Shown one piece after another: positions 22,853 to 33,613 of a DNA stretch of 64,000 nt. Under the pieces are notes generated by a model. The model searched no databases. It worked only from the letters and a program-made list of their open reading frames with translations, and was not told the origin of the DNA. A program made the translations under genes and the position numbers. The stretch lies in NCBI GenBank assembly GCA_031835245.1, contig JAVKOQ010000050.1, positions 1-64,000 of the forward strand. Reading direction: 5' to 3'. Source of the DNA: Balamuthia mandrillaris (lineage: Eukaryota > Discosea > Longamoebia > Balamuthiidae). Numbering within the stretch: position 1 is the stretch's first letter; each line of letters starts with the position of its first letter.

Positions 22853-22879
22853 GTCTTGCTCTCTCCTTGCTCTCTCCTT

Positions 22880-22916
<37 letters not shown>

Positions 22917-23225
22917 TGCGTTGCTGGTTTCTCTCTTGGCTGCAGACTGACAACCAAAACAAAAACAGTGTTTCCTCCCATGATAATGGCACGCCTCGAA
23001 AAGACGAGCCTTCTTCGCAAGTTCCCACGGCTGCATCTGCCGGTGCAGGCCTCCGTTTGCATCGCGGCCTTTGGTATTGCGCTGCCGATCGCCATCAGCC
23101 TCTTTCCTCAAGATGGCAGCATGCCTCTCTCTGAGTTGGAAGCGCCGTTGGCGGAACGCATTCTTCGGGAAAAGAAAGGCGCGGTGGAGAGTGATTCTGT
23201 TGTGTACTATAACAAAGGTTTGTAA
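21923..23225 (+). CDS. Sideroflexin (mitochondrial amino acid carrier)
   Basis: Exons with checked phases: 21923-22268, 22350-22778 and 22969-23225, 343 residues, normal for the family. Conserved segments include the N-terminal FNPNRPKYDQSHFLGRLRHF, an LHPDTGEKIPMPFRMSGFVP motif, the NPTVPSIIFWQWLNQTHNA segment and NYCNRN, and later LPFPLLG with VFPPMIMARLEKT. Sideroflexins sit in the inner mitochondrial membrane; animal SFXN1 imports serine for one-carbon metabolism. The substrate here is not determined. The start ATG at 21923 gives the family's usual N-terminus. It is divergently arranged with ubiquitin. Confidence 0.95.
22818..22912 (+). repeat. CT microsatellites in sideroflexin intron 2
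   Basis: Two CT runs (about 22819-22848 and 22880-22912) are separated by a TTGCTCTCTCC-type unit. Confidence 0.95.
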
Positions 23226-23434
23226 ACAATGTTTGTTGAAGAGAAGAAGAGAAAGGCACAGGGTGTTGAAAAGTAGAAAGCGTCAATCCCGCTATACATT
23301 AACTCTGAATCATTCTACAAGTTACATTGGTTGTTTCTTTTGTTTTCCTCTTTCTCTTTCTTCGTTCTTTGTGTTGGTTGATGGACCGGTGTGTGGATGA
23401 GAGATGTTTCTCATCTCTTCTTAAGAGAGAGAAA
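23226..23434. other. Convergent intergenic region
   Basis: Short 3' flanks of sideroflexin and the next minus-strand gene. Nothing coding was seen. Confidence 0.5.
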
Positions 23435-26400
23435 TCACTGAGGAAGAATGGGCACGAGAACGCCAACGGTGCACAGGTGACAGCGTTGATCGGGTGAGAG
23501 GGCGCTGTAGGTGGCTGAGCAGTGGGGACATCCTTTCACTCCTTCCCCACCGGAAACCGCTATCGGGCCAAACGTCTTTGATTTGAAAAGAGAGAAAAGT
23601 AAGGAGAAGATGAAGCAAGAGGAGACAAAGCGCAAAAAAGAGAAAAGGAGGTACCTTGCAGTCGTAATAAAATTCGGTGATGTGAGGTGTTAGGTTTTGT
23701 TCTCCTTTCTCTTTACAAAGCATTAACTTTTGCATGAGGTCCTGTGCATCTGGTGGATTCTTGGAGAGGATAAACTATGGAAAGAGTTTCAGTAAAGATA
23801 GGAAAGAATTGAGATACACAACATATAAAACGAAGGAAGAAAAAAAAGGTTTCAAACCTGCAAGACTTCACTGGCAACACCAAAGTTGAACGCTTCCATG
23901 TTCTTCTTGACGGACATACGACAACAAATCATACTGTGCTTGGCTTGCAGCTTCAACTTGCTGAGCTGTCGACTAAGCGCTCCCACGCGCCATTTGGTCG
24001 CCAATGCTTCCTCTTTACGCAAAAGAGAAGAAGTAGAAGAACACGAAGAAGCAAGCAAGGAGTACATGAAGAAGAGAGTGAGAGAACAAGAGCGAGAATA
24101 ACAAAACGAATAAAAAAAACGAGAGTAAGCAACAAAATAACGAAATAAAGAAAATCGAGGGAAACACGTACCAACGCTTTGATGAATCATCAACTGTTCC
24201 AATCGTTGCACTTCCATCAAAATCAACAATGCCAATTTGTACTGAGCGCAAATGGTCAATTGCAGTTTCGTATGCGAAGGATCTGGCACTCCCGCTTGAA
24301 CAGAAAAATGAGAAACATGAAGAAAGAACAATAAAGGAATAATGAAAATAAGAAAAGAAGATCGCATTCCTTACCCAAAATCTGAATAGCTTTCTGTACA
24401 TCGGTGAGAGCGTCCCGGAATTGACCGCTCTCCAATTTGGCAGCCATCACTTCCATCAAGCCAGACGCCTTTCTGGCCGCGTTTTGCGCCTCACTTATAG
24501 CCGCCGCTTGATCTACCACTGAAGAAGGAGCGATAGCCTCGATAGACGAAGACGACGACGAAGAAGAGTAAGGAGGCGGAGAAGAAGGAGAAGAAGAGGC
24601 TGGAGGAGAAATCGACTGGGGAGGAGAAGAAGGAATAGAAAGAGAACTATGGGGTGGAGAGTGAGGAGCTGGAATGGTGGGCATAGAGGTAGAAAGACCG
24701 TTGCTGTTATTAGAAGATGATGAGGATGTGCTGTCATCATTGGTGATAGAGTCTGCGCTTCGAGAGACGATCTGATCTTTCCGTATCTGACTTGCGCGAC
24801 GACCAACCTTGCTGCCGGAAGGGGGAGGAGCCGAAAGACCGAAGAAGGAAGCGGCGCTGCCGTCATTGGTTTCTTGTTCCTGCTCTGGCGGAGAGGCAAC
24901 ATCTTCTTTAATTACCACCATCAATCGGCTGTTTTTGCCACTGTTATTAAATATTTTTGTTTGTTACGATCGGTTACATGAGGAGGAAAGAAAGGTTTTC
25001 ACGAGAAATAAATATGAGAGAGAGAGAGAAACATACCTTTCTTCATCAGAAGATGAGTCGTCTGACCAACCCCAATCTTGGTTATTGCTTGTATCAAAGG
25101 AATCAGCACCACTATGGCTGTGCTTGTCATCCCTTATTATTATAATAAAACAAGAGCAAACAAAACGTTAGTTCAATCCAAATGTTAACCAGTTATAATA
25201 ATACAAACAAGTTAAACACTAACCGTGGGGAAAGAACATCAGGAGATAACGCTCCAAAGCTATCGCTCTCGTCATCCGTGTTGTTTTCCTCTTTGGATCC
25301 ATTTCCGGCTGCCTCATCTCGCGGCGAAGTAATGCGAAGATTTGCCAACTCAGCCTCGTCAAACAGTTCCTCTCTCTGATCGCCAAGTGCGCTGTTCTTC
25401 TGTCGCTGCAATCGTGGCGGTCGTTCCTGCTGCTGTCCTGCCCTAAACTTCTCCCAAATGACAAACGTGACCTCGCATACCCGCCCCACCGAGCTCTCTT
25501 CCTCCACCGCAAACTCTGGCGGATGGGAGGTGCACTTCAGCTCCGGAGAGCCTACTTTGGAGTTGTGCCAGGAGAAGACAAACTGCGTAGCTGAGTTGTC
25601 GATGGTGAAGGCACAGGAGCCTTTGGTGCCAGCTAGGGCTTTGCCGTAAGAACCAAACTCGGCGAGCTCCTCCCCCAGCACAGCCGCTGGCGGTTCCTTG
25701 GCCCAGGTGCCTGTGGGCAACTTGGGAGCTCCCTTTCTTACAAGAGTCTCCTTGCTGAGGTTCTCGATGGTAATGAGCACAGAGCGGCGGTTGAGCAGCT
25801 TGGCCTTCCATGCCTCCTCCGGAGGGAGATTTGGAAAGCTTCCTCCTGTGGAACCTCCGCTTTCATCCCCTCCCAGTTCGTGGTCTTTGAGAGAACCACC
25901 CGTGATTCGTTTCTTGATGGAGCTTCGTTTCTTAGATGAGGAGTGGCTCTTTCTCTCTTTCTTGTCTGGTTTTGCTCGGAGGTCATTTAGTGTTTCTCTC
26001 CGTCTTCTCATTTCTTTCTTTGCTGACGCTACAGAGGAGTCCATAGTTCCTCCATCCATTGTGTGAGCATGAAAGCCTCCTCTTACTGCCTCTAATTCTG
26101 GCCCTGTTCGTCGCGTTGGCATCTCTGGTCCTGTCTTTCGCATTGGCAGGTCCGATGTGTGATATCTGCGGTCCCTTTCATCTGGCTTATCTCCTCCTGT
26201 TTTTCTATTAATTTGTGAATGCAAAAGTTAGGGATAATGAGCTAAACAGAAGTAACAAAGCAAACAAAATAAATAAAGCAACAAACATGTTGAAAGGAAG
26301 AAGAGAAAGAAGAAGAACAGAGGAGGACAAGGGTCCAAAATATTAAGATGGGATACCGCGGGGAAGGATTCTTGAAGAAAGGTTGGAAGGATGAGAAAGA

Positions 26401-26826
26401 GCGATACAAAACAGATGTCATGTGGATTATGTTTTGCTCTCCCTTTGCTCGTTACAGAACAAGGGCATATATTGAAAAAAGAAAAAAAAAAGAAACAAAA
26501 ACGCAAAAAAAAAAACAAAACTAATCAAAGAAAAACGATCAACGAAGAGAGATCGAAGAAAGAAAGAGAGAACCAAGTGGGAGTTTGAAACTAGCAAAAC
26601 CAAAAAATAATGAAAAAGAGGCAGAAGCAGAAAGAGAGCAAGGGCGAAGAGTGGAGGGGAAGCAAAAGAGGGGTTGACAAGAAAACCAGAAGAAATCCCT
26701 CGTCCATCAAACCGAAAAAATCAGAGAAACATCAAAAATACAAAAACAAAAAAAAACGTTCTCTCTCTGTCTTTCTTTCGACAAAAAATCACATCAAATC
26801 AACTCTACTCCCATCTCTAATCCTTC

Positions 26827-26866
<40 letters not shown>

Positions 26867-26884
26867 AAGAAGAAAACCAAATAA

Positions 26885-26915
<31 letters not shown>

Positions 26916-27220
26916 AATAAAAAAACGAAAAGGTACCTATGAGGGAGGTCCGAAGGACCCGTTTTGCGCGTGCGCAGCTTGCTGAGGCTGGACCGCTTCT
27001 CCTTCTTCTCCTTCTTGAGGCTGTCCTTTCGGTCCTTCTTCCCGCTGCCGCCGCTCATCAGGGTGCTCATCCGTCTCCCCTTTTTGCCCTCCTTCTTCTC
27101 CTTGTGGTGTGTCGGGGAGTTGGTGATGCTGGTGGGGCTCACCGCGATGCCGAATTCCTCCTCGTCCAACGCCGTCGCTCCTTGGTTGGCGCGCGGATCA
27201 AAGTTGAAAAAATCTCCCAT
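23435..27220 (-). CDS. Multidomain protein: basic N-terminus, beta-sandwich domain, C-terminal zinc-ribbon-like motif
   Basis: Read from ATG 27220: MGDFFNFDPRANQGATALDE, then Lys/Ser-rich sequence. The exon at about 26205-25225 contains a globular domain (SVLITIENLSKETL, GTWAKEPPAAVLGEELAEFG, GSCAFTIDNSATQFVFSWHN) that resembles aegerolysin-type beta-sandwich proteins. Ser/Pro-rich exons follow (24930-24375) with a helical ISEAQNAARKASGLMEVMAA segment. Helical exons with TKLQLTICAQYKLALLILME and KHSMICCRMSVKKNMEAFNF come next. The end has CPHCSATYSALSPDQRCHLC, a four-cysteine cluster reminiscent of the C-terminus of coatomer alpha. Function is unknown; the call is a domain description. Exon borders are approximate, and the first junction did not close in phase, so a small exon may be missing. 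GA runs in its introns (25016-25029, 26833-26865, 26891-26915) are CT on the sense strand. Confidence 0.75.
26831..26916 (-). repeat. GA microsatellites in intron 1 of the minus-strand multidomain gene
   Basis: Two GA runs separated by a short AT-rich spacer lie just inside the donor of the first intron (sense strand CT). Confidence 0.95.
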
Positions 27221-27869
27221 TGTTTTCTTTTGTTTTGTTGTTGTGGTCTCTTCAAACAGCTACGCTAGCACACCACAACACACCCAAACTCGCTTTGAGG
27301 CCTTCCCTGCTTCCCCCCTCTTCTTCTTCTTCCTCCTCCTCCTCGTCTTTTCAATCAATAGTTTCGTTCCTTTGATGAAAAAGAAGAGCAAACAAACGAA
27401 AAACTCAAAAAAAAAATTAAAACAAATCAAATCAAATCAAACTTCCCCTTTTTTTCAAAAAAAAAAAAAGCGAGACCGGAAACTGATCAACAACAACAAA
27501 AAAAAAAAAAAGACGCTCGTTCTATGCTTGCAAACAAAGAAGCAGTCGAACGAGTTCCCTTCGCTCCCCCCTTCCCTTCCCTTACTCTTTCCAGCAGAGA
27601 CCTCTGCTTTTTTCCCCTTTTTCCTGATCTCTCTCTCTCTCTCTCTCTCTTTTTGTTTTGCTGTTTTCTGTCTAATATTTTTTTTTTGGCGAGAATCCGA
27701 TCATTCGCCGATTAAGGGTAATTTAGCTTGTTTTAGTAATGATAGGGATATTATGGCCAATGGAAATTCAAAAGGAAATATCCTTTACTTTAATAACTCT
27801 GTATCATCCAATAAAAAATCAGAGCAAGAAATTTGATCGCAGTTTTTTTTTTATTAGCTTTGTGTGGCG
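27221..27869. other. Tandem intergenic region with A-rich and CT runs
   Basis: Upstream region of the multidomain gene and 3' flank of the N-acetyltransferase gene. It contains poly-A tracts (27390-27510) and a CT run (about 27630-27651). No coding was recognised. Confidence 0.5.
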
Positions 27870-29106
27870 TCACGGCGCGAAGGACTTTCGGCCAAGGAGA
27901 TAGGCAGCAACTGCCGCCAATCCAGCAGCAGCTCCCATCCACACCATCGGGCTCTCCACCCATGCATTTCCTTGCCGTGTAGCTTTTGTCTGTTGCCGCT
28001 GTTGTGGAGCGCCTCCACGGCTGACCCTCCAAAGCACCTCAATCTCTTCTTTGCTCAAGTTGGTCATCCCAAAGCCATTCTCCGGATCCTTTAGCAACCT
28101 TGCCAACCGCTCCACCGTCTCGATGCGCTCCTCTCTCTTCTCCACGATGGCAGAGCCATCCTCCTTGAACACGGTCCTGGTGTAGAGATCATTCATGAGG
28201 AAGTGGCGCACTCCCTCCCTGGTGGTGAGGGTTAGCCACAGCAGGCAGGTAAACATGGATTGAGGGTGAGCATAGACGTTCATGTTGGCCACCACAGTGT
28301 CCACCCATGCAAAGTAGGAATCCAAGTGGAAGCGGTAGAGCCTCATGGGAGCTTCCATGCCTGCCTCCTGGCACCAAAGCTCCCACTCGGTGAGCAAAGG
28401 GACAACCTCCCAATCTTGGTCTACTTGCTTGCGTTGGCGGAGGACCAGAGTGGCCCCTTCTTGTTGGGCTGGAGTGTCTGGGAGGAAAGGAAGAGGAAAG
28501 CGGGGGCCACTGCCTCCAAAGCCAACGTCCACCAGGTACATCATATCCTTCTCTTTCTCATCCTCTTCCTCTTCACTGTCATTTTAAAAACAACATTGGT
28601 GAGTTCTTCTGTTGTGTGCTGTGTGTGTTGTGAGTTGTTTGGTACCTTGTCTTCGAGGTGGCAGGCACTTTGACGATCAGAAGGATGTGAGTGCGAGTGG
28701 GCAGGTAGGGCCTTCTCGGGTGCTCCCCATCATCAAAAAAGACCCTGGCTTCCTTGATGTCCACCAAAAACCCCAAGCTGCGCAGCACATGGGCCATCAG
28801 CCGGTTCTGCTCGAAGCAGTAGCCGCCTCTCCGCTGCCTCACCATTTTTTCAAAGATGTCAGCCATGAGCAAGGAGACGCCGCCTCGCAGGTAGACATCG
28901 CCGTTCTCGAAGGGGATGGAGTGGAAGTGCGCGTTGACGAGCCGGCTGAGCAGGCTCAAGGTGGGCGGCTCGGCGGCGAGGGAGCGGGGCAGGCCGATGC
29001 GCTCGAGGTACTCGGGGAGGTAGGACTCGGCGAACACCGCGGGAGGGATGCCTTGCTCTATCTCCAAGAAGTCGCCTTCACGAAAGGTGGCAGAAGAAGA
29101 ACTCAT
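27870..29106 (-). CDS. Arylamine N-acetyltransferase with C-terminal membrane anchor
   Basis: Exons 29106-28646 and 28575-27870 join in phase, giving 388 residues, longer than the roughly 280-290 usual for the family. The catalytic Cys is in RRGGYCFEQN, the His in TRTHILLIV, and the Asp in MYLVDVGFGG, so the acyl-transfer triad is complete. The enzyme moves acetyl from acetyl-CoA onto arylamines or hydrazines by a Cys-bound intermediate. Unusually, the last residues form a hydrophobic helix followed by a short basic end (GAAAGLAAVAAYLLGRKSFA), as in tail-anchored proteins. An acidic insert (EEEEDEKEKD) at the exon junction precedes the Asp loop. Divergent from AFG2, with a TATA-like box upstream. 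Confidence 0.92.
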
Positions 29107-29156
29107 CTGTTTGGTGTTTTCTGTTGTGCGTGTGTTGGATGTTAGCCTCTGTGTGC

Positions 29157-29166
29157 TTTTTTTATA
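29157..29166 (-). promoter_or_regulatory. TATA-like box of the N-acetyltransferase gene
   Basis: On the minus strand this reads TATAAAAAAAG, about 50-60 bases upstream of the ATG at 29106. Confidence 0.5.
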
Positions 29167-29410
29167 GGTTTCGGAGAGTTACCATTGCGTAGTTAATATT
29201 GCGAATGGTGACTAGTTAAAGGGCAATTACTGTCCGGTTCTCCAGCTGATGTTTCGCGAGTCTAACAGGACTCAGCTCTTTCCAACATTGATTCCACTAG
29301 AATATCTCCGTAAATGATAATTTTCCACCAATCGGTGTTTTCCAAACAGGGAAAAAAAAACAAATTTTTTGCGGACTTGGTGACGTGTGCCAAAATATTT
29401 TTTGCCGACA

Positions 29411-32400
29411 ATGAAGGAAGAAGAGAAACACAGGCCGCCTCCGATCGGCGGTGAGGAGCACCATCGTCCGCGCTTTCGGTTGATCCCTTGCTCGCAGGAA
29501 GATATCGGCAGCGGGAGATGTCGTCTTCCTCTGGAGATCTTCAAATCTTTGCGGCTGTCCCTCTCCGACCCTGTTTTGCTTCACAACGACGAACAGGTTA
29601 GCGTTTTTCTTTCTTTCTTTCTGTATTTTTTTCGAGTTCTCATCTTTTGTGTGTTTGTAGGAAATAGTATGCAGGGCTTACCCTTTGCATCAACACTGTT
29701 TCCCTGATTGTATCCAAGCCGATCCTTTGCTCTCTCGTAACCTTCTCCCTCCTCCTTCTCCTCATTCTTCTTCTTCTTCTTCTTCCGCTTTCTCCTCCAC
29801 CAAAGCATTTCAAGTGACACCTCTCCACTGTGTTCCGGCCACAAGCATCAGCATTCTTCCTTCTTCCTCTTGCGCTTCTACATTCTCTCCTCAAGAAGCA
29901 AGACGTCTGCTTCAACGACACATTCTAAAATCCGGGTTTGACTTTATCGAAAGTTCTGATGCTTCTTCTTCTTCGTTTACACCCGTTCGAATGTCCTTTC
30001 GAGTGGTCTCCACTCAACCTTCCAACCACATTGCCGTTCGCGTTCTTCCCAACACTCAGCTGATTCTCCTTCCACGAGAAGAAGCGGACAAAGAAAGAGA
30101 CGCTCTTCTCCAGCTTCCTCGACAACAGCAACAAGAAGCACAGCTTCACCTGCAAAGCCCTAAAGCAGAGAGAGAAGAGGATGGAGAGGCGAAAGCAAAG
30201 AGAGAAGATGAAAAAGAAAAAGCAAAGAAAGCAGAAAAAGACTCGTTGGATGGGTTGATAGGAGGAATGACGCACGCGGTCTCCTCTCTGCAGGAGCTGC
30301 TTCGCTTCTCTCTGTTGCACCCGGAGGCTCTGCACGAGCGACTGGGCATTCAATCGCCCAAAGGCATTCTCTTGAAAGGCCCTAGCGGCGTTGGAAAGAC
30401 TTTGTTGGTGAGGACGATGGCCGCACGCTTCGGGATAGAAGTGGTTGTTATAGATGCGAGCGGCAATGGCGAGGGAGGTGCGTTTATGGGTGAGAGCGAG
30501 AAGAGGTTGCGAGATGCATTTAGGAAGGCGGAGAGCAAGTCACCTTGTGTGGTTTTCATTGATGAAATTGTGCGTATGCTTTTTCTTTCGTTTGATCCTC
30601 ATTCTCGCTGTTTCATTCGTTTATTGTTCTCTTCTTTATTCCTTCTTGCTTATCCTCCATTATCGTCTTCTCTTTTAAATGCTCACTGGTCTTTTTTCTA
30701 TGTTGTTTCAACAAAAACCAAACAGGATGCGCTGTGCCCCAAACGAGATCAAACTCAATCTCAGGAATCAAGAACTGTGGCGCAGTTGTTGACTCTGATG
30801 GATGGTCTCAAATCTAGAGGTCGCGTGTTGGTTATCGCTGCCACCAATCGACCCAACGCCATTGACCCTGCTCTTCGTCGTCCTGGCAGGTTCATTTTGC
30901 TCTTCTCTATTGCTTTTTCACGTTTCCACGTGTATATTTATTGCAAAACATTTTTGTTGGTCTTTGTCTACTTCAGATTTGACAGAGAAGTAGAGATAGG
31001 GCCACCGAAACCAGCTGAACGTGTTCAAATTTTGCGTGTGCACAGCAAAGCATTACCTCTTCATCCTTCGGTCAAACTTGGTTCGTCTTCTCTTTCTTCC
31101 TTCCTTTCTTCTCACCTCTATTCACGTTATTTGGTTTGTGTTAATTTGTATTATTTCAACAGAGGATATCGCAGAGAGGTGTATTGGTTACGTCGGGGCG
31201 GACTTGGCTGCTCTTTGCAGAGAAGCCGCCATGATAGCTCTCAAGCGGCATCTATCAATCAATATTTCGTCTATCGTTAATAGGTAATTCCTCTTTGTTT
31301 TTCCCATAGCTTTCCCTTTCTCCTCCCTAAAGCCATGAAAATATTCCTCATTCTTGTATCGTTTGTAAAACAAGTGGGACATCACTACAAACAGCATGCG
31401 TTACGATGGGTGATTTTGTGGAAGCGATGAAGCTCATTCCAGTTTCGTCTCAGCGCGGAGCAACTGGAGAGCTAGAAAAAGTATCATGGGACGATATAGG
31501 TGGCTTAGAAAGCGTAAAACAGGTCTCTTGTCACTCATTGCACCTTTCTTTTCTTTATGTCATAACTCTGTTTCTTACGACTGGTTCTCCTTTTTATAGC
31601 AATTAAAAGAATCTGTAGAATGGCCTCTTCTCCACCGCGAAACTTTCAAACGGTTGGGAATTGAAGCGCCGCGAGGCATCCTTCTGCACGGACCACCAGG
31701 ATGCTGTAAGACTACTTTGGTTAAGGCCATTGCTTGTAGCGGTCACTTTAGCTTTTTCTCTCTCAACGGAGCCACTTTGTATTCCCCGTTTATGGGCGAT
31801 TCCGAAGCTGCTGTTCGAGAAATATTTAAACGCGTATGTATTTTAATGTCTTCATTCTTTCCTTTCTTCCATTTTGGTCTTCTGCCCTTCTTTCCCTTTT
31901 GTTTATCCTTCATATTCTTCAATTCTGTTTCTCTCTCCAGGCAAGACACAACACACCGTCGATCATCTTCTTCGACGAGATAGATGCAGTGGTTGGCAAA
32001 CGTGGAATGGAGGCAGGGGCCAGCACCGACTCTGGCGTGCAGGAAAGAGTCCTCTCCACCTTGTTGAACGAGATGGACGGAGTGGAGAACGCGACAGGCG
32101 TGTTGGTGGTCGCCGCCACCAATCGTCCTGACATGCTCGATGCTGCTCTGTTACGTTCCGGCAGAATCGATCAAGTCATTGAGGTCCCTCTTCCCGATGA
32201 ATGTTCGAGAGAAGCAATATTGAAGGTGCATTCGCGTCGGCTACCGCTTGCTGACGATGTCGACCTTCTTCAGCTTGCCCAAGAGGTAACATCTTTCTTT
32301 CCTCATTCTCATGATCTTTATTTCCTTAACGTTTTGGTGTTATGGTGTTTTTGTTGTTTAGAGTGAAGGATTTAGCGGTGCTGATCTCGAAAACGTTTGT

Positions 32401-32843
32401 CGAGAGGCCGCTTTGCTTGCTCTTCGCCGAGATCTTCATGCTTCTACCGTGGTATCTTGTTTTGATCTCTTTTGTTTCCTTTTCGCTTTCCCTCCTCCTT
32501 TCTCCTTTCTCCTTTCTCCTTTCTCCTTTCTCCTTTCTCCTTTCTCCTTTCTCCTTTCTCCTTTCTCCTTTCTCCTTTCTCCTTTCTCCTTTCTCCTTTC
32601 TCTACTCTCCTTTCTCTGCTCCCTTTCTCCTTTCTTCGTGTCTCTTCTTTCTCCTTCCTCCTCTTTCCTTTCCTTCTGTTTCATTCCCAAAGCATATTCA
32701 TAACAAATGAGCAAAAACAAACACAGACAATGGCAGACTTACAAACAGCCAAGTCAATAGTGACGAGAGGTTTATCTTTGGAAGAATGGCGGCGCACTCA
32801 ACCACGAAAACGATCGCTCTCCTATAACATAAATAAAGGTTAG
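29411..32843 (+). CDS. AAA+ ATPase of the AFG2 (SPATA5/Drg1) family
   Basis: ATG 29411. An N-terminal region (residues 1 to about 270) is followed by two AAA domains. D1 has Walker A GPSGVGKT, Walker B CVVFIDEI split by an intron before DALCPKRD, and VIAATNRPNAIDPALRRPGR. D2 has Walker A GPPGCCKTT, Walker B IIFFDEIDAVVGKR and VVAATNRPDMLDAALLRSGR, then GADLENVCREAALLALRRDL. The GPPGC(S/C)KT form of D2 Walker A is typical of AFG2 rather than CDC48. AFG2 is an ATP-driven unfoldase that releases the shuttling factor Rlp24 from pre-60S ribosomes in yeast. About eight introns were seen, the last holding a 7-base repeat. The short C-terminal exon (32729-32843) ends at the stop. It shares a 300-base promoter with the N-acetyltransferase. 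Confidence 0.88.
32490..32612 (+). repeat. Seven-base minisatellite (TTTCTCC)n in AFG2 intron
   Basis: About sixteen nearly perfect copies of TTTCTCC occur within the last intron, pyrimidine-only on the sense strand. Confidence 0.95.
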
Positions 32844-32899
32844 AGAGAGGAAAAAAAAATACACAATTCGTTGGTTTTTTTCTTATTTTTTTTAACGAA

Positions 32900-33101
32900 T
32901 TATCGGCCATCGCTGGCGAGTGTTGCCGTCTTTTGCGAAGCAAGAAGCGGGTCAGTGGGAACAGCGGAAGAAGATGAAGATTTGCTCGTTAGCGCAGGCG
33001 AAGCGGTATCATTACTTGATGTGGATGTAACAGATGACAAAGAAGAAGAAGAAGAAGATGAAGAGGAGGAAGAGGACGAGGAAGAAGAAGAAGAAGAAGA
33101 A

Positions 33102-33132
<31 letters not shown>

Positions 33133-33573
33133 CAGAAGCAGAAGGTGAGGATGAGGAAGCAGCGTTCAAAGTTGGGGCGGAAGAAGAAGCTGAAGAAGAG
33201 GAGGATGAAAGGATAAGGGATTCTGAAGAAGAAGCTGATGACGAAGACGAAGCAGCAGAGGTGGTTGGTTCTAGGGGATGGTCTAATCCCGCCCGACGCA
33301 ATATCTCCGTGTCATCGTGAATCTCAAAGGGTAGGCTAAAGTTGAAGAAATACTCAGACTGATCCTCTGCCATTTCGCACTCAATCTCCGTCGTGTTTCG
33401 CGTGTTGACGATGATGAAGGGAAGAGCGATGCGCGCAGAGGCGGCAAGTGAGGGATCAACCCCTCCTGACTCGGCGTTTTCTTCCTCCTGTTTCGCGTTT
33501 CGTGCTAATAAGTTCTTAAATGTGTTGTACTATGGTTCATGCGATGAAATGTTAGTTTTATTGCGCGAAGAAC

Positions 33574-33613
<40 letters not shown>

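Noticed and set aside
32870-33320. Plus-strand Glu-rich frame opposite the DP gene
   Set aside because: It is the antisense of the DP Ser tract; the minus-strand frame holds the conserved LPFIIVNT and FEIHDD motifs.
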